DNA of 64,000 bases from LMUY01 sp964242215 (GTDB taxonomy: Bacteria > Pseudomonadota > Alphaproteobacteria > Acetobacterales > Acetobacteraceae): the NCBI GenBank assembly GCA_964242215.1, contig CAXTCJ010000002.1, positions 69,342 to 133,341 of the forward strand. The letters run 5' to 3'. Each line of letters opens with the position of its first letter. Positions within the stretch are counted from its first letter, which is position 1. The translations under genes were made by a program, and so were the position numbers. Below, piece by piece: positions 43,463 through 53,082 of this stretch. The notes beneath the pieces were generated by a model. It was not told the origin of the DNA. It worked only from the letters and a program-made list of their open reading frames with translations, and made no database searches.

Positions 43463-44053
43463 TCAGGCGGTGGCCAGCACGCGCAGGCCGGCGACGACAC
43501 GGATTTGGAAGGCCAGGAACGACACCAGCTGCGACAAGGTCACCACCCCGGTGGTGGACCATCCGGCATCGAGCAGCGCCTGCAGCTTCTCGGGCGAGGA
43601 GTCGCGCGGATGGAACACCAGGAAATGCGCGTGCTCGAACGCGGCTGACAGGCGGCGGCCCAGGGCGGCGTGGCCGGAATCCGAGACGTGATAGCTCGGC
43701 CCCGCGAGGTCGTCGATCGTCAGCGGTCCGCTGGGAAAATGGCCGTAGGGACCGTTCGCCAAGGCATGCGGCAACTCCGCCATCAGCGCCGCCCGCAATG
43801 CGGGGCCGCCCTCCATCCGCTCCAGGCTCATATCGTAGAAGCCGGCGATATCCGGCTGGCGGTGCAGATCGACCACGAACATCGCCACTGCCGTGCGCTC
43901 CAGCACCGACATGTCGGTCACATCCAGCGGCTCGAACAACGCGAGATAGCTGGCCTGGGCGTTGTCGCGGGCCACCGGATGCTTCTCGCGCACGCCCGCA
44001 AGCTTCGAGCCGGGGGTGATGCCCACCAGCAGATCGATGATATCCGTCGCCAT
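43463..44053 (-). CDS. CMD-domain protein (Avi_7170-type)
   Basis: 196 aa from the ATG at 44053. It reads TDIIDLLVGITPGSKLAGVR, NAQASYLALFEPLD and MSVLERTAVAMFVVDLHRQ, matching the CMD family that pairs with the Avi_7169-type peroxidase. The active-site Cys pair of AhpD is not seen, so it is probably a structural or redox partner. Same operon, 10 bp upstream of the next gene. Confidence 0.8.
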   Translation of the reverse strand: MATDIIDLLVGITPGSKLAGVREKHPVARDNAQASYLALFEPLDVTDMSVLERTAVAMFVVDLHRQPDIAGFYDMSLERMEGGPALRAALMAELPHALANGPYGHFPSGPLTIDDLAGPSYHVSDSGHAALGRRLSAAFEHAHFLVFHPRDSSPEKLQALLDAGWSTTGVVTLSQLVSFLAFQIRVVAGLRVLATA

Positions 44054-44070
44054 GTCGCGTGTTCCTTCGT

Positions 44071-45105
44071 TCAACCCGTCGCCGCCAGCCGCATCGGCTC
44101 CGCCTCCTCGCGCACCCACCCCAGCGCCGGCGCCACCTTGGACGCGGTCAGCTCGATGGAGCGCAGGATGAACCGATGCGGCGGATCCATGGAATGCACC
44201 TGGAACGCCATGTCGGTGGCCCGCGCCAAAGCGGTGTCGGCCGACAGGGTGGCGATCACGTCCTCTGGGGTGCCGACATGCGAATCCGCCGCCTTCAGCA
44301 TCACCTCCAGAGACTCGTCCGGGCGGCCGCGGCCCAGCGCCTTTAGCCGCTCGTTGAACCGGCGTAGGCCGAGCTGGGCGAAATGCCTTGCCTCGGCGCG
44401 GTCGTCGGCCACGAACATGCTGCGCGAGGCGAGGATACGCGGCGCGCGGCCGGCGGGCAGCGCCGCCAGATAGGCGTCGATGATCGGGTTCTGGATGTCG
44501 GACAAGGTCAGCTCCGGCTGGTCGTCCGGACGCGGCTGGGTGCGCGACAGCAGCAGTCCGTCGCCGGCGAGACCGGCGCGGCGGCCGCCAGCCACCGAGA
44601 ACGTCGCCTGCCAGACCCGATCGCCCAAGGACGGCGAGGCCGGATACAGCCGGTTCTCCACGCCGCCGATCCGTTCGCCGCGCCAGGCCGCCTTCAGCTG
44701 TGCCAGATTGCTCTCGAAGATCTCGTTGCGCCGCGCGCTGTCCTGGCCGAACGAGGCGAAGGAGCTCGGGGTGCCGCCCGGGCCCACGCCCACTTCCAGC
44801 CTGCCGCCGGACATCAGGTCCAGCACCGTCGAATCCTCAGCGATGCGGACCGCATTCTCCATCGGCAAGGTGATGATGCCGGTGCCGATGCGGATGGTGG
44901 TGGTGCGCGCCGCCACCTGGGCGAGGAACACCAGCGGCGAGGGCATCCCGCCCTCGGTTTCCGAGAAATGATGCTGCGCCACCCAGGCGGCGTCGAAACC
45001 GCAGCTTTCGGCGTGGCGGATCTGTTCCGTGCCGAGCCGCTAGCGCTCGGCGGGCGAGACCTCGTCGAGCAGCCGGGAGAAATAGCCGAGTCTTTTGCGG
45101 GTCAC
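44071..45105 (-). pseudogene. FMN-dependent luciferase-like monooxygenase (KPN_01858-type) with one in-frame stop
   Basis: The frame starts with GTG at 45105, overlapping the stop of the ABC ATPase gene, and reads TRKRLGYFSRLLDEVSPAER before a TAG at 45040-45042, where the family has Tyr (the next residues are RLGTEQIRHAESCGFDAAWV). From there the frame is open to the end: AQHHFSETEGG, VAARTTTIRIGTGI, LDLMSGGRLEVGVGPGG, the LLM flavin signature, and a C-terminal LGWVREEAEPMRLAATG. It is otherwise complete. As given, only a re-initiated fragment from an internal start (for instance 44982) could be made. Confidence 0.82.
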
Positions 45106-46751
45106 TGGCTTTCCACTTCGAATGTCCGTCGTGTCGCGAGATCGTTCGTGCTGGCGGGTTCTGCAAGCGCACCGGGGATGGCCGCGAGGAGTTCACGCGT
45201 ATAGGCGCTGGTCGGCGTCTCGAACACCTCGGCCACCGTGCCGTGATCGACCTGGCGGCCCTCGTGCAGCACGGAGACGGTGTCCGAGATCTGCCGCACC
45301 ACCGCGAGGTCGTGCGAGACGAACAGATAGGTAAGGCCGAGATCGCGCTGCAGTTCGTCGAGCAGTGCCAGGATCTGCGCCTGCACCGTCACGTCCAGCG
45401 CCGAGACGGCTTCGTCGAGCACCAGGATGCGCGGCTCCAGCACCAAGGCCCGTGCGATCGCCACGCGCTGGCGTTGCCCGCCGGAGAGCGCCTGCGGCTT
45501 GCGGGCGAGGAGCGCGGGTGCCAGGCCGACGCGCTCGATCAGCTGGTGCACGCGGCGGAGACGGTCGGGCTTGGGCAGCGGCGAGAAGTTGAGCAGCGGC
45601 TCCTCGACGATCGCCTGCACGTTCTGTCGCGGATCGAGCGAGCCGAACGGGTTCTGATACACGAGGTGAACGGTCCGGCGGAACTGGCGCAGCGTCTCGC
45701 CGTGCAGCGTGGCGATGTCGGTGCCGTCCACCAGGATGCGGCCGGCGCTGGGTTTCTGGAAGCCGACGATGTCGCGGATCGTGGTGGTCTTGCCGGAGCC
45801 GGACTCGCCCACGATGGCGTGGGTGGTGCCGCGCGCCACGGTGAAGGACAGGCCGTCCACCGCGCGGAACGGCTCGCGTTTGCCGGGAATGGCGAATTCG
45901 TGCACCAGGTTCTCGACTGCGATCGCGGTTTCGCCGGGGGCGCGCGCCTGGCGGCTCGGCCGGGTGCCGAAGGCCGGCGCGTCGGCCAGCAGGCGCTTCG
46001 TGTAGGCCGATTGCGGATGGGCGAGGATCGCCGCGGTCTCGCCCTGCTCCTGGATACGGCCGGCCTGGAAGATGATGATCCGGTTTGCCCGGTCGGCGGC
46101 CACGCCGAGATCGTGCGTCACGAACAGCACCGCGGTATTGTGCTCGGCGCGCAAAGTTTCGATCAGGTCGAGGATGCGCTTCTGCACGGTGACGTCGAGC
46201 GCCGAGGTCGGCTCGTCGGCGATGATCAGCTCGGGCTGCAGCGCGATGGCGATGGCGATCAGCACGCGCTGGCGCATGCCGCCGGACAGCTCGTGCGGGT
46301 ATTGGCCGTAGCGCAGGTCCGGCCGCGACAGCCCCACGCGGCCGAGCAGGTCGATCACCCGCGCCTTCACCGCGGCCCGGCCCTCGCGGCGATGGATCTG
46401 CAGGATTTCCGCCACCTGCGCGCCCACGGTCTTCACCGGGTTGAGCGAGCTGGTCGGGTCCTGCGGGATCAGGCTGATCCTGGCACCGCGCACGCTGTCG
46501 AGACGCTTCTGCGACCAGTCGGCGATATCGGTGCCGTTCAGCCGGATCGCCCCATGATCGCGCCGGCCGTTCGCGGCTAGCAGCCCGATCACCGCCTGCG
46601 CCGTGGTCGTCTTGCCGGAGCCGGACTCGCCCACCAGTGCCACGACCTCGCCGGGCATGATCGACAGCGACACGTCGTGTACCACCCGCGTCCAGCTGTC
46701 GCCGTCGCGATAGGAGATGGCGAGTTTGTCGATCTCGAGCACCGGGATCAT
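45102..46751 (-). CDS. Dual ATP-binding subunit of an oligopeptide-type ABC importer
   Basis: 549 aa from the ATG at 46751. Two complete ABC cassettes: Walker A GESGSGKTT in each; signature LSGGMRQRVLI and IIADEPTSALD in the first; LSGGQRQRVAI and LVLDEAVSALD in the second. It is a DppD-DppF type fusion, as in nickel/dipeptide/opine importers. The second Walker B has Glu before Ala-Val instead of Pro-Thr, a common variation. Start overlaps the permease stop by four bases. Function in uptake of a peptide-like or small organic compound; the ligand is unknown. Confidence 0.92.
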   Translation of the reverse strand: MIPVLEIDKLAISYRDGDSWTRVVHDVSLSIMPGEVVALVGESGSGKTTTAQAVIGLLAANGRRDHGAIRLNGTDIADWSQKRLDSVRGARISLIPQDPTSSLNPVKTVGAQVAEILQIHRREGRAAVKARVIDLLGRVGLSRPDLRYGQYPHELSGGMRQRVLIAIAIALQPELIIADEPTSALDVTVQKRILDLIETLRAEHNTAVLFVTHDLGVAADRANRIIIFQAGRIQEQGETAAILAHPQSAYTKRLLADAPAFGTRPSRQARAPGETAIAVENLVHEFAIPGKREPFRAVDGLSFTVARGTTHAIVGESGSGKTTTIRDIVGFQKPSAGRILVDGTDIATLHGETLRQFRRTVHLVYQNPFGSLDPRQNVQAIVEEPLLNFSPLPKPDRLRRVHQLIERVGLAPALLARKPQALSGGQRQRVAIARALVLEPRILVLDEAVSALDVTVQAQILALLDELQRDLGLTYLFVSHDLAVVRQISDTVSVLHEGRQVDHGTVAEVFETPTSAYTRELLAAIPGALAEPASTNDLATRRTFEVESQ

Positions 46752-47584
46752 GCGTTGCGCCCGATCGACTGGCTGATGCGGTTGGCCGACAGCACCACCA
46801 GCACCACGGCGAGGCCGGGAAAGGTGGTGAGCCACCAGGCGGTGGAGACGTAGTTGCGGCCGTCGGCGATTAGCAGCCCCCATTCCGGCGTGGGCGGCGG
46901 GGCGCCGTAGCCGAGGAAGCCGAGGGTGGAGATCGCCAGGATGGCGCTGCCGAATTGGAGTGCGGCCATGGCGATCACCGAGGTGAGCGAATTCGGCAGC
47001 ACGTGCCGCCACAGCACCGCGGCGAAGCGCCCGCCGCTGCCGAACGCCGCCTCGACATAGTCGGACCTCCGCACCCGCACGACCTCGGAGCGCATGAGGC
47101 GGGCGAAGCGGGCGATCGAGGTGATGCCGACCGCGATCGCCGCATCCACCGCGCCGAAGCCGAGCAGCACGATGATGCTCAGCGACAGCAGCAGTGCCGG
47201 GATCGACAGCAGCACGTCGGCGATGCGCATCACGATGTCGTCGGCGATGCCGCCCAGCGAACCCGCGATCAGCCCGGCCAGCGTGCCGACCACCAGCCCC
47301 ACCGCCACGGCCACGAAGGCGCCGGACAGCGAGTAGCGCGCGCCGTAGACGATGCGGGCGAACATGTCGCGTCCGAGTTGGTCGGTGCCGAGGAAGTGGC
47401 CTTGGGCGGGGGGCCTGAGCTGCTGCCCGGCCACCCCGGACGTGCCGCTGTAGCCGGTGAACACGGCCGGGGCGACCGCCCAGAGCAGGGCAATGGCGAT
47501 CACCGCCCAGGCCAGCAACAGCCCCGGCTGTACCCGGCCCCAGCGTCGGCGCGGTGCGGCCACGGTCATCACCGCGGCGCTCAT
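46748..47584 (-). CDS. DppC-like ABC permease
   Basis: 278 aa with six hydrophobic segments, starting MSAAVMTVAAPRRRWG. The EAA loop is VEAAFGSGGRFAAVLWRHVLPNS, which contacts the ATPase. A periplasmic Tyr/Gly loop HFLGTDQLGRDMFARIVYGAR is typical of the dipeptide permease C subunit. Four-base overlaps with both neighbours show a polycistronic arrangement. Confidence 0.88.
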   Translation of the reverse strand: MSAAVMTVAAPRRRWGRVQPGLLLAWAVIAIALLWAVAPAVFTGYSGTSGVAGQQLRPPAQGHFLGTDQLGRDMFARIVYGARYSLSGAFVAVAVGLVVGTLAGLIAGSLGGIADDIVMRIADVLLSIPALLLSLSIIVLLGFGAVDAAIAVGITSIARFARLMRSEVVRVRRSDYVEAAFGSGGRFAAVLWRHVLPNSLTSVIAMAALQFGSAILAISTLGFLGYGAPPPTPEWGLLIADGRNYVSTAWWLTTFPGLAVVLVVLSANRISQSIGRNA

Positions 47585-48519
47585 GCCGCGAACCTGGACC
47601 GCAGGCGCGGATCGAGCACGGGATACAGCAGGTCCACGATCAGGTTGATCACCACGAAAGCCGCGGCCGACAGCACCACGATCGCCTGCAGCACCGAGGT
47701 GTCCTGGCTGGTCACCGCATCGCGCGTCAGCGCGCCGAGGCCGTTGAGTCCGAACACCGTCTCGGTCACCACGGCGCCGGCCAGCAGTTCGCCCAGCAGG
47801 ATGCCGGCGACCGTCAGCGTGGGCAGGATCGCGTTGCGCGCCACGTGGCGCCACAGCACCCGCGACCGGCTGGCCCCCTTGGCGCGGGCGACGGCCACGA
47901 AATTCTGCGTCTGCACCTCGTCGATGCTGCGGATCAGGATCTGCGCGAGGGGGGCGGAGATCGGCACGGCGAGGGTGATCGTGGGCAGGAGATACTGCTC
48001 CCACTCGCCCGGCGCGATCACCGACACCCAGCGCAGCTTGAACGAGATCAGCTGGATCAGCACGATCCCCAGCCAGAAGGTCGGCACCGAGATGAACAGC
48101 GAGGGCAGCGTCTGCAGTGCCGCGCGCAGCCGCGCCATGGGTGTCATCGAGGCGGCAAAGGCCAGCAGCACGGCGATCGCCACCGCGGTGACGAAGCCGA
48201 AGCCGGACAGCCACAATGTCACCGGCAGGTTGGTGGTGAGCTGCTCGCTGACCGGCACCCCCGCCTGCACGGAATAGCCGAGATTGCCGGTGAGGAAGTT
48301 CACGATGGCATGGACGTAGCGCACGAGAACGCCGCTATCCGCCCCGTAGGAGGCGCGGATCGTGGCGATCTGATCGGCGCTGAGCCCCATATCGGCGCTC
48401 TGGAACTTGATCAGGATGGCGTCGCCCGGCAGCACCTGCAGCAGGATGAAGGCCACGGTGAACGCCGCCCACAGCACGAGCACCGCCTGTCCGACCCGCC
48501 CGATCAAATAGCGCCCCAC
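47581..48519 (-). CDS. DppB-like ABC permease
   Basis: 312 aa, six TM segments, N-terminal MGRYLIGRVGQAVLVLW. The EAA motif is FVAVARAKGASRSRVLWRHVARNA, and LNGLGALTRDAVTSQD matches the C-terminal region of dipeptide permease B subunits. It is the partner of the DppC-like gene downstream. Confidence 0.88.
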   Translation of the reverse strand: MGRYLIGRVGQAVLVLWAAFTVAFILLQVLPGDAILIKFQSADMGLSADQIATIRASYGADSGVLVRYVHAIVNFLTGNLGYSVQAGVPVSEQLTTNLPVTLWLSGFGFVTAVAIAVLLAFAASMTPMARLRAALQTLPSLFISVPTFWLGIVLIQLISFKLRWVSVIAPGEWEQYLLPTITLAVPISAPLAQILIRSIDEVQTQNFVAVARAKGASRSRVLWRHVARNAILPTLTVAGILLGELLAGAVVTETVFGLNGLGALTRDAVTSQDTSVLQAIVVLSAAAFVVINLIVDLLYPVLDPRLRSRFAA

Positions 48520-48528
48520 CGCCTCGTC

Positions 48529-50145
48529 CTAGTGCTTGGCCATCCAGGTCGAATAGAAGCTCGGCCGCCCCACCGCCTCGAAGCCCATGTCGTGCACATA
48601 GGGCGCCCCGGCATAGACCTGCGGTTCCTCGAAGATCGGGATCACATAGGCGTGGTCGAGCAGGTATTTCTGCGAGTCGCTGGCCAGCGCCAGGCGCTTC
48701 TTCGCATCCGTCTCTGACGCCATGCTGTCAAGCAGATTGTTCATGTCGGCATCGAAGAAGGTGGCGGTGGCGTCGAGCCCGCCCTTCTGCAGCAGCGCGT
48801 CGCGATTGGCGTAATAGAACTGGCTCTTAATCACATCCACATCGGCGCGGCCGACCTCGGTGACCACGATCGGCGTCTTCATCGGGTTGAGGTTGTCGAT
48901 GATCATGCTGGCCGGAGAACCCGACAGGATGGTGAAGCCCACCCCGATTTTGGCCCATTGCTGGCTGATCAGCTGCAGCACCGCCTTGTTCTGCGGCTGC
49001 GGCGGCGAGATATGCGAGGCCAGCACCAGCTTGGTGCCATCCTTTTCGCGCATGCCGTCGGCGCCGACCCTCCAGCCATCCTCGTCGAGCAGCTTCTTCG
49101 ACATCTCCGGATCGTATTTCAGCATGCCGGACAGATCGACATACCCGGCGGCCGTCGTCGCCACCACCGAGGTGGCCAGCGGGTAGTTCGCCGAGAACAG
49201 CGTCTCCACGATTTCCTTGGTGTTGGTCGCGTGAAGCAGCGCCTCGCGCACCTTCAGGTCGGCGACCAGCGGGTTCTCCGGACGGAACGCAATGCTGTCG
49301 TTCACGCCCTTGGTGGGGGACGCGTAGATCAGGTATTTCTGCGCCTCCACCTGCTTCTCATCATAAGCCTGCACCTGGCGGATGAAGTCGGCCTGGCCCG
49401 CCAGCAGCGAGCCGATGCGCACCGAATCCTCGCCGATGACGAGGAACTTGATGCCGTCGAGCAGCGGCCGTCCCTGATGGGCGATCTTGGTCGGCCCCCA
49501 GGCATAGTCCTTCCGCGCGGTCATCTCGAGCTGCTTGCCCAGCACCTCGCTGGCGACCACGAACGGGCCGGAGCCGATGATCACCTTGGCATTGCCGAGC
49601 TGGTCGAACGGCCGGCCGATGGTGGACATCGAGACGATGCCGGAGCCGATCACCGAGGTGCCCTGCAGGAAGCCGGGCGAGGGCTTCTTGAAGAAGAACT
49701 TCACGGTCAGCGGGTCGGTCACCTCGCTGTGGTCATAGTTGTTGATCACCTCAGAAACCGCGAGCTTCAGATCCTTGTTGCCCAGCCCGAACGTGTCGTA
49801 GTTCTTCGCCACCACCGACGCATCCAATTTGGTGCCGTCGGAGAAGGTCACGCCCGGTCGCAGCTTGAATGTATATTCGGTGTCGGTGGCGTTAACCGTC
49901 CAGCTCTCCGCCAGCCAGGGCTGGATCTCCAGCGTCTTGGGGTCCTGATAGGTGAGCTTGTCGGTGATCTGGTTCAGCACGCCGCCATTCGGGTAGAAGC
50001 CGCCCGCCGGCGAATACAGGTTAGTGTGCGCCTGCTGCTCCAGATAGATCAGCGTGCCGCCCTGCACCGGCGTCTGGGCTTTCGCCGCCACGGCGGAGAA
50101 CGCGGCGAGTCCGGTCAGCAAAGCGAGTGTCGATCTTGAGGCCAC
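48529..50145 (-). CDS. Periplasmic substrate-binding protein (KPN_01854-type, SBP family 5)
   Basis: 538 aa with a signal peptide (LALLTGLAAFSAVAAKA). It carries the family-5 signature PWLAESWTVNATDTEYTFKLRPGVTFSDG and GSGPFVVAS, and a C-terminal VIPIFEEPQVYAGAPYV. The start is a GTG preceded by AAAGGAC. It is the first gene of the cassette and determines the ligand; the KPN_01854/KPN_01858/Avi_7169/Avi_7170 genes are known to occur together, but the compound is not established. Confidence 0.88.
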   Translation of the reverse strand: MASRSTLALLTGLAAFSAVAAKAQTPVQGGTLIYLEQQAHTNLYSPAGGFYPNGGVLNQITDKLTYQDPKTLEIQPWLAESWTVNATDTEYTFKLRPGVTFSDGTKLDASVVAKNYDTFGLGNKDLKLAVSEVINNYDHSEVTDPLTVKFFFKKPSPGFLQGTSVIGSGIVSMSTIGRPFDQLGNAKVIIGSGPFVVASEVLGKQLEMTARKDYAWGPTKIAHQGRPLLDGIKFLVIGEDSVRIGSLLAGQADFIRQVQAYDEKQVEAQKYLIYASPTKGVNDSIAFRPENPLVADLKVREALLHATNTKEIVETLFSANYPLATSVVATTAAGYVDLSGMLKYDPEMSKKLLDEDGWRVGADGMREKDGTKLVLASHISPPQPQNKAVLQLISQQWAKIGVGFTILSGSPASMIIDNLNPMKTPIVVTEVGRADVDVIKSQFYYANRDALLQKGGLDATATFFDADMNNLLDSMASETDAKKRLALASDSQKYLLDHAYVIPIFEEPQVYAGAPYVHDMGFEAVGRPSFYSTWMAKH

Positions 50146-50312
50146 GAGGTCGGTCCTTTCCGCGGCAGGTCATGCCGGTGAGCAGGGAGAATTGATTGGG
50201 ACGTCCTCGTGCGGAGGATCACGCAACCAGCCGCCCGAATGCAACCCTCTCGTCGCGCGGGTGGAACGGTGCTTGCATTGATGAACGTTCGTCTTGATAC
50301 CATAGGCCCGCA

Positions 50313-50417
50313 ATGACCACCGATCCACACGCCAGGTCCGCCCTGTCTCGCCGCCATCTGCTAGCCGCGAGTGCCTTGATGCCGATCCTCATGACAGTGG
50401 AGCAGGCGCAGGCCTAG
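50313..50417 (+). pseudogene. Tat-signal peptide remnant
   Basis: From ATG at 50313 the frame gives 34 codons: MTTDPHARSALSRRHLLAA, then SALMPILMTVEQAQA and a stop. SRRHLL and AQA form a twin-arginine export signal with a cleavage site, but nothing follows. It diverges from the ABC cassette and ends near the boundary to lower-GC DNA, so the mature part was probably cut off when the next block inserted. Confidence 0.6.
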
Positions 50418-50458
50418 GGCGTGGCACCGAACTCGTAGGACGGTTTGGTCCGGCTACC

Positions 50459-51004
50459 TTGAGTCTTACCTTCAGCAGCCCTCCTCAGCTCGACCCGAAA
50501 CGTGTTTTAAAGCTGGCACAAATGCACATGCGTGGTTTTTCTTCTATGATTTTCTCGCGCGACGGAGGCCAAGGGCTGAGTTATCTCCTGAGTGCGTTCG
50601 TTATGTGCGGCGAGGGTGGACGCGCAGACTGGGGTGCTAAACGCGCACGGGAATTTTTGGAAGCGGTCCGGAGCTGGCCTAGCCGTCTTACGTTAGTGGG
50701 TACTGCAAACGGCTTTTTCCACGCGATGATCCGCAACGCACCCGGGCCGCGACCAATCTGGGCCTGGGCACTCGAGTGGAACCGGCAACACCGGAATATG
50801 GGGTTTATGGGTGATGATCCGGACGAACTCATTAAGATTTGCGCCACTTTACCGGTAGATATCTGGACCGGGGAGCGGGCCTATGAAGATCCGGAACGCG
50901 GGCTCGCCGTGCAACGTTGGCGCACGGAGGTGCCGATTTTGCCTGACGTCGACGATCTCTTTGCAGGAAATTGGGCCGAATCACCCACAACTCTAAAGGC
51001 GTGA
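50459..51004 (+). CDS. Unrecognised 181-aa protein of the lower-GC island
   Basis: The frame opens with TTG; an ATG in QMHMRGFS at 50522 might be the real start (about 160 aa). Contains GFSSMIFSRDGGQGLSYLLS, EFLEAVRSWPSRLTLVGTAN, PIWAWALEWNRQHRNMGFM and an acidic tail. No family is recognised. GC content and codon choice differ from the ABC cassette before it. Confidence 0.5.
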   Translation: MSLTFSSPPQLDPKRVLKLAQMHMRGFSSMIFSRDGGQGLSYLLSAFVMCGEGGRADWGAKRAREFLEAVRSWPSRLTLVGTANGFFHAMIRNAPGPRPIWAWALEWNRQHRNMGFMGDDPDELIKICATLPVDIWTGERAYEDPERGLAVQRWRTEVPILPDVDDLFAGNWAESPTTLKA

Positions 51005-51129
51005 AATCACACAGCAGCGGTAATATAAAGACATTATGTAACACTAGATGTGTGCCGTCAAATTCGGCTCGTTCGCGGTGCTATGATCTTGCGCTGGCCA
51101 ATACCCGAGACCGTCTTTAAGAAAAAGCC

Positions 51130-53067
51130 ATGATCGCCGAGAGTGCCGCAAAGATAGCCCGTGCAGGCCAGCAGATTAGCGCGTCCACTGCTACGGACTT
51201 TGCTGACGAGCTGAATCGGCAGCTTAATAATATACTCGGTTGGCCGTTTCAAGCTGCCGGCGGCACCGCGTCTGACAACCAAGGGAATACAACCCAGGCC
51301 TTCAGCAGCCTTATTTTTACGCGCGTGCAAGGTGCGGAATGGATCGAAGGGCAGACTGTCAACATTCCCTCAAATACGCTGGCCTGTGCCATTGACGTCG
51401 CGCATACAATCAACGTGGAAGGCCTGCGCCAGGCGTACGAGCGCATCGCACAGGTCAAGACCCTGAAAAAGTCGGCGACAGCGCGCGACATACTGCAGAC
51501 GACGATCACCTTTGGTGTGATCTTCGCTGTTGAGGCCGCTGTGCCGCTGGAGCAGTTGGCGGACGAGCTCGACCGCCTCAACCGACAGACATCCCACGTT
51601 CACTGGGCCGATATGCTGGTGGTCGCGTCACATGGTGTGGTCAGCTACGCCGTCCAGTTCCCTGGCGAGCCGAGCATTTCCGGTCAGTGGATGCCGCCCG
51701 CCGAAGGGGCACTTACGAAGTATATCCCCGCAGTATACGTCGTGATGATCATTAAGCCGAGCGGCGCCAGCACCTTCAACCAGATGATCCACACCGTTCT
51801 TGCCCATCTGTGGCTTTTCTCGCCAGGCGCAAACCTGCCTGACCGTGAGGGGATCATTGATGGTGTTCCAAATCATGCACTGACGCAGTCAGCTTACCAA
51901 TACAGTGGGGCCGGCGAGCTGTTACCGGTTCCCGTCGACCAGATGGAAGGGCGGGTGATGCCGCAGCGCCCGTTCTTGGTTCAGGAAAAGAAGGGGGAGA
52001 CACTCGCGACGCTTCAATTTCTCAAATGGCAAGACGGTGGGGTTATCCTATCTCGAGGTAAGCTGCCGCTCGACGGTCTCATGGTCTTTCTCGGCGGCGA
52101 TGTCCTAAAAAAGGCCGGAACAATCAGACGCGAAGGCCTGCAAATCTCGAATGTTCTGCCGATCTCAGAGCAGGACTTCCATGAAATGCTTGAGCGGATC
52201 CGGAGGCAGACCAATATGTTCGTCCGCGAGGATCCAGGAAAGTTCATTGTACAAAAGCTTGCTGACGAAGGTACGTCATCACCGTTTGTGGCCCGATTAT
52301 TTCTCGGCGTGGTGAAGCTCGGCGACACATTGAGTGACAGTGAAAAGAAGGCCTTTGAGGCCGCCTACCATCCACTCGTCTCCACGCTTTTGGAAATCAG
52401 AACGACCGCAAAGGAACTGACTGATGTCTATGCCGACCACGTAGCTAAGGTCGTAGCGGGTACCATTATTCGTGTACAGGGACAGATCATCCGGATCAGC
52501 GAGAGCATAGACCGCCCAGTCGCAAAGAAGGTTGATGAATTCCTGACTGCCGCGACGCGCTCATTCAAAGATAAAATGCAACGCGTCGCTAGCGCTCTCG
52601 GCGTTAACATCGGCTTCCTCTACCAAAAACCGGATGCATTCGAGCGCGGAATTGCAACGTTGGCACAGGTGGATGCACCACTGGCAAGATATCTGCGGGA
52701 GGCGCGGCTATGGGGTGATATCCTCGTTTCGACAAGAAATGAACTCGAGCATGGCGGTTGGCAGTTGTCTCGCATCTCCTACACGTTGAAAGAAGACGGC
52801 AACACCGTATCAACCAGCGAACCGATCATTGATGGTCAACCCGTGACCACATTCGTCAAGCATATGACCGATCGGTTGATGTGTTTTGTTGAGGAGGTGA
52901 CAGTGCATTGTATTCAGCAGCGAATGCCGGCCGGCTTGTCCCTTACCGAGATAGCTTTAGCGCAGCGCGCTTCCGATCTAGCGCTGCGGTTTCAGCCGAC
53001 ATTGGCGAGCGGAGGAATGCCGCTCTGGCAGATCACCTACCATTTGGATAGCTTTGAAGAAACCTGA
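51130..53067 (+). CDS. 645-aa protein: degenerate DUF6602-like domain plus HEPN-like segment
   Basis: The N-terminal region (about 30-130) has the layout of DUF6602 nuclease-like domains: a first helix, LGWPF, TASDNQGN, then SLIFTRVQG where families normally have an acidic IDILIYD, and ACAIDVAHTIN in place of a VIEVKS strand, so the catalytic acidic/lysine residues look lost. The C-terminal part carries STRNELEHGGWQL with an R536-x4-H541 pair, a HEPN-type RNase signature. Start ATG at 51130. Convergent with the 1207-aa gene; the two genes end only 15 bp apart. A sensor/effector in a defence pair is a possibility, inferred only. Confidence 0.6.
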   Translation: MIAESAAKIARAGQQISASTATDFADELNRQLNNILGWPFQAAGGTASDNQGNTTQAFSSLIFTRVQGAEWIEGQTVNIPSNTLACAIDVAHTINVEGLRQAYERIAQVKTLKKSATARDILQTTITFGVIFAVEAAVPLEQLADELDRLNRQTSHVHWADMLVVASHGVVSYAVQFPGEPSISGQWMPPAEGALTKYIPAVYVVMIIKPSGASTFNQMIHTVLAHLWLFSPGANLPDREGIIDGVPNHALTQSAYQYSGAGELLPVPVDQMEGRVMPQRPFLVQEKKGETLATLQFLKWQDGGVILSRGKLPLDGLMVFLGGDVLKKAGTIRREGLQISNVLPISEQDFHEMLERIRRQTNMFVREDPGKFIVQKLADEGTSSPFVARLFLGVVKLGDTLSDSEKKAFEAAYHPLVSTLLEIRTTAKELTDVYADHVAKVVAGTIIRVQGQIIRISESIDRPVAKKVDEFLTAATRSFKDKMQRVASALGVNIGFLYQKPDAFERGIATLAQVDAPLARYLREARLWGDILVSTRNELEHGGWQLSRISYTLKEDGNTVSTSEPIIDGQPVTTFVKHMTDRLMCFVEEVTVHCIQQRMPAGLSLTEIALAQRASDLALRFQPTLASGGMPLWQITYHLDSFEET

Positions 53068-53082
53068 GCCAAGGCGGCAGCC

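Noticed and set aside
45243..48717. Long plus-strand frames opposite the ABC transporter genes
   Set aside because: Composition (Arg, His, Gln, Gly rich) is that of reverse-complement frames of GC-rich genes; the transporter motifs are on the minus strand.
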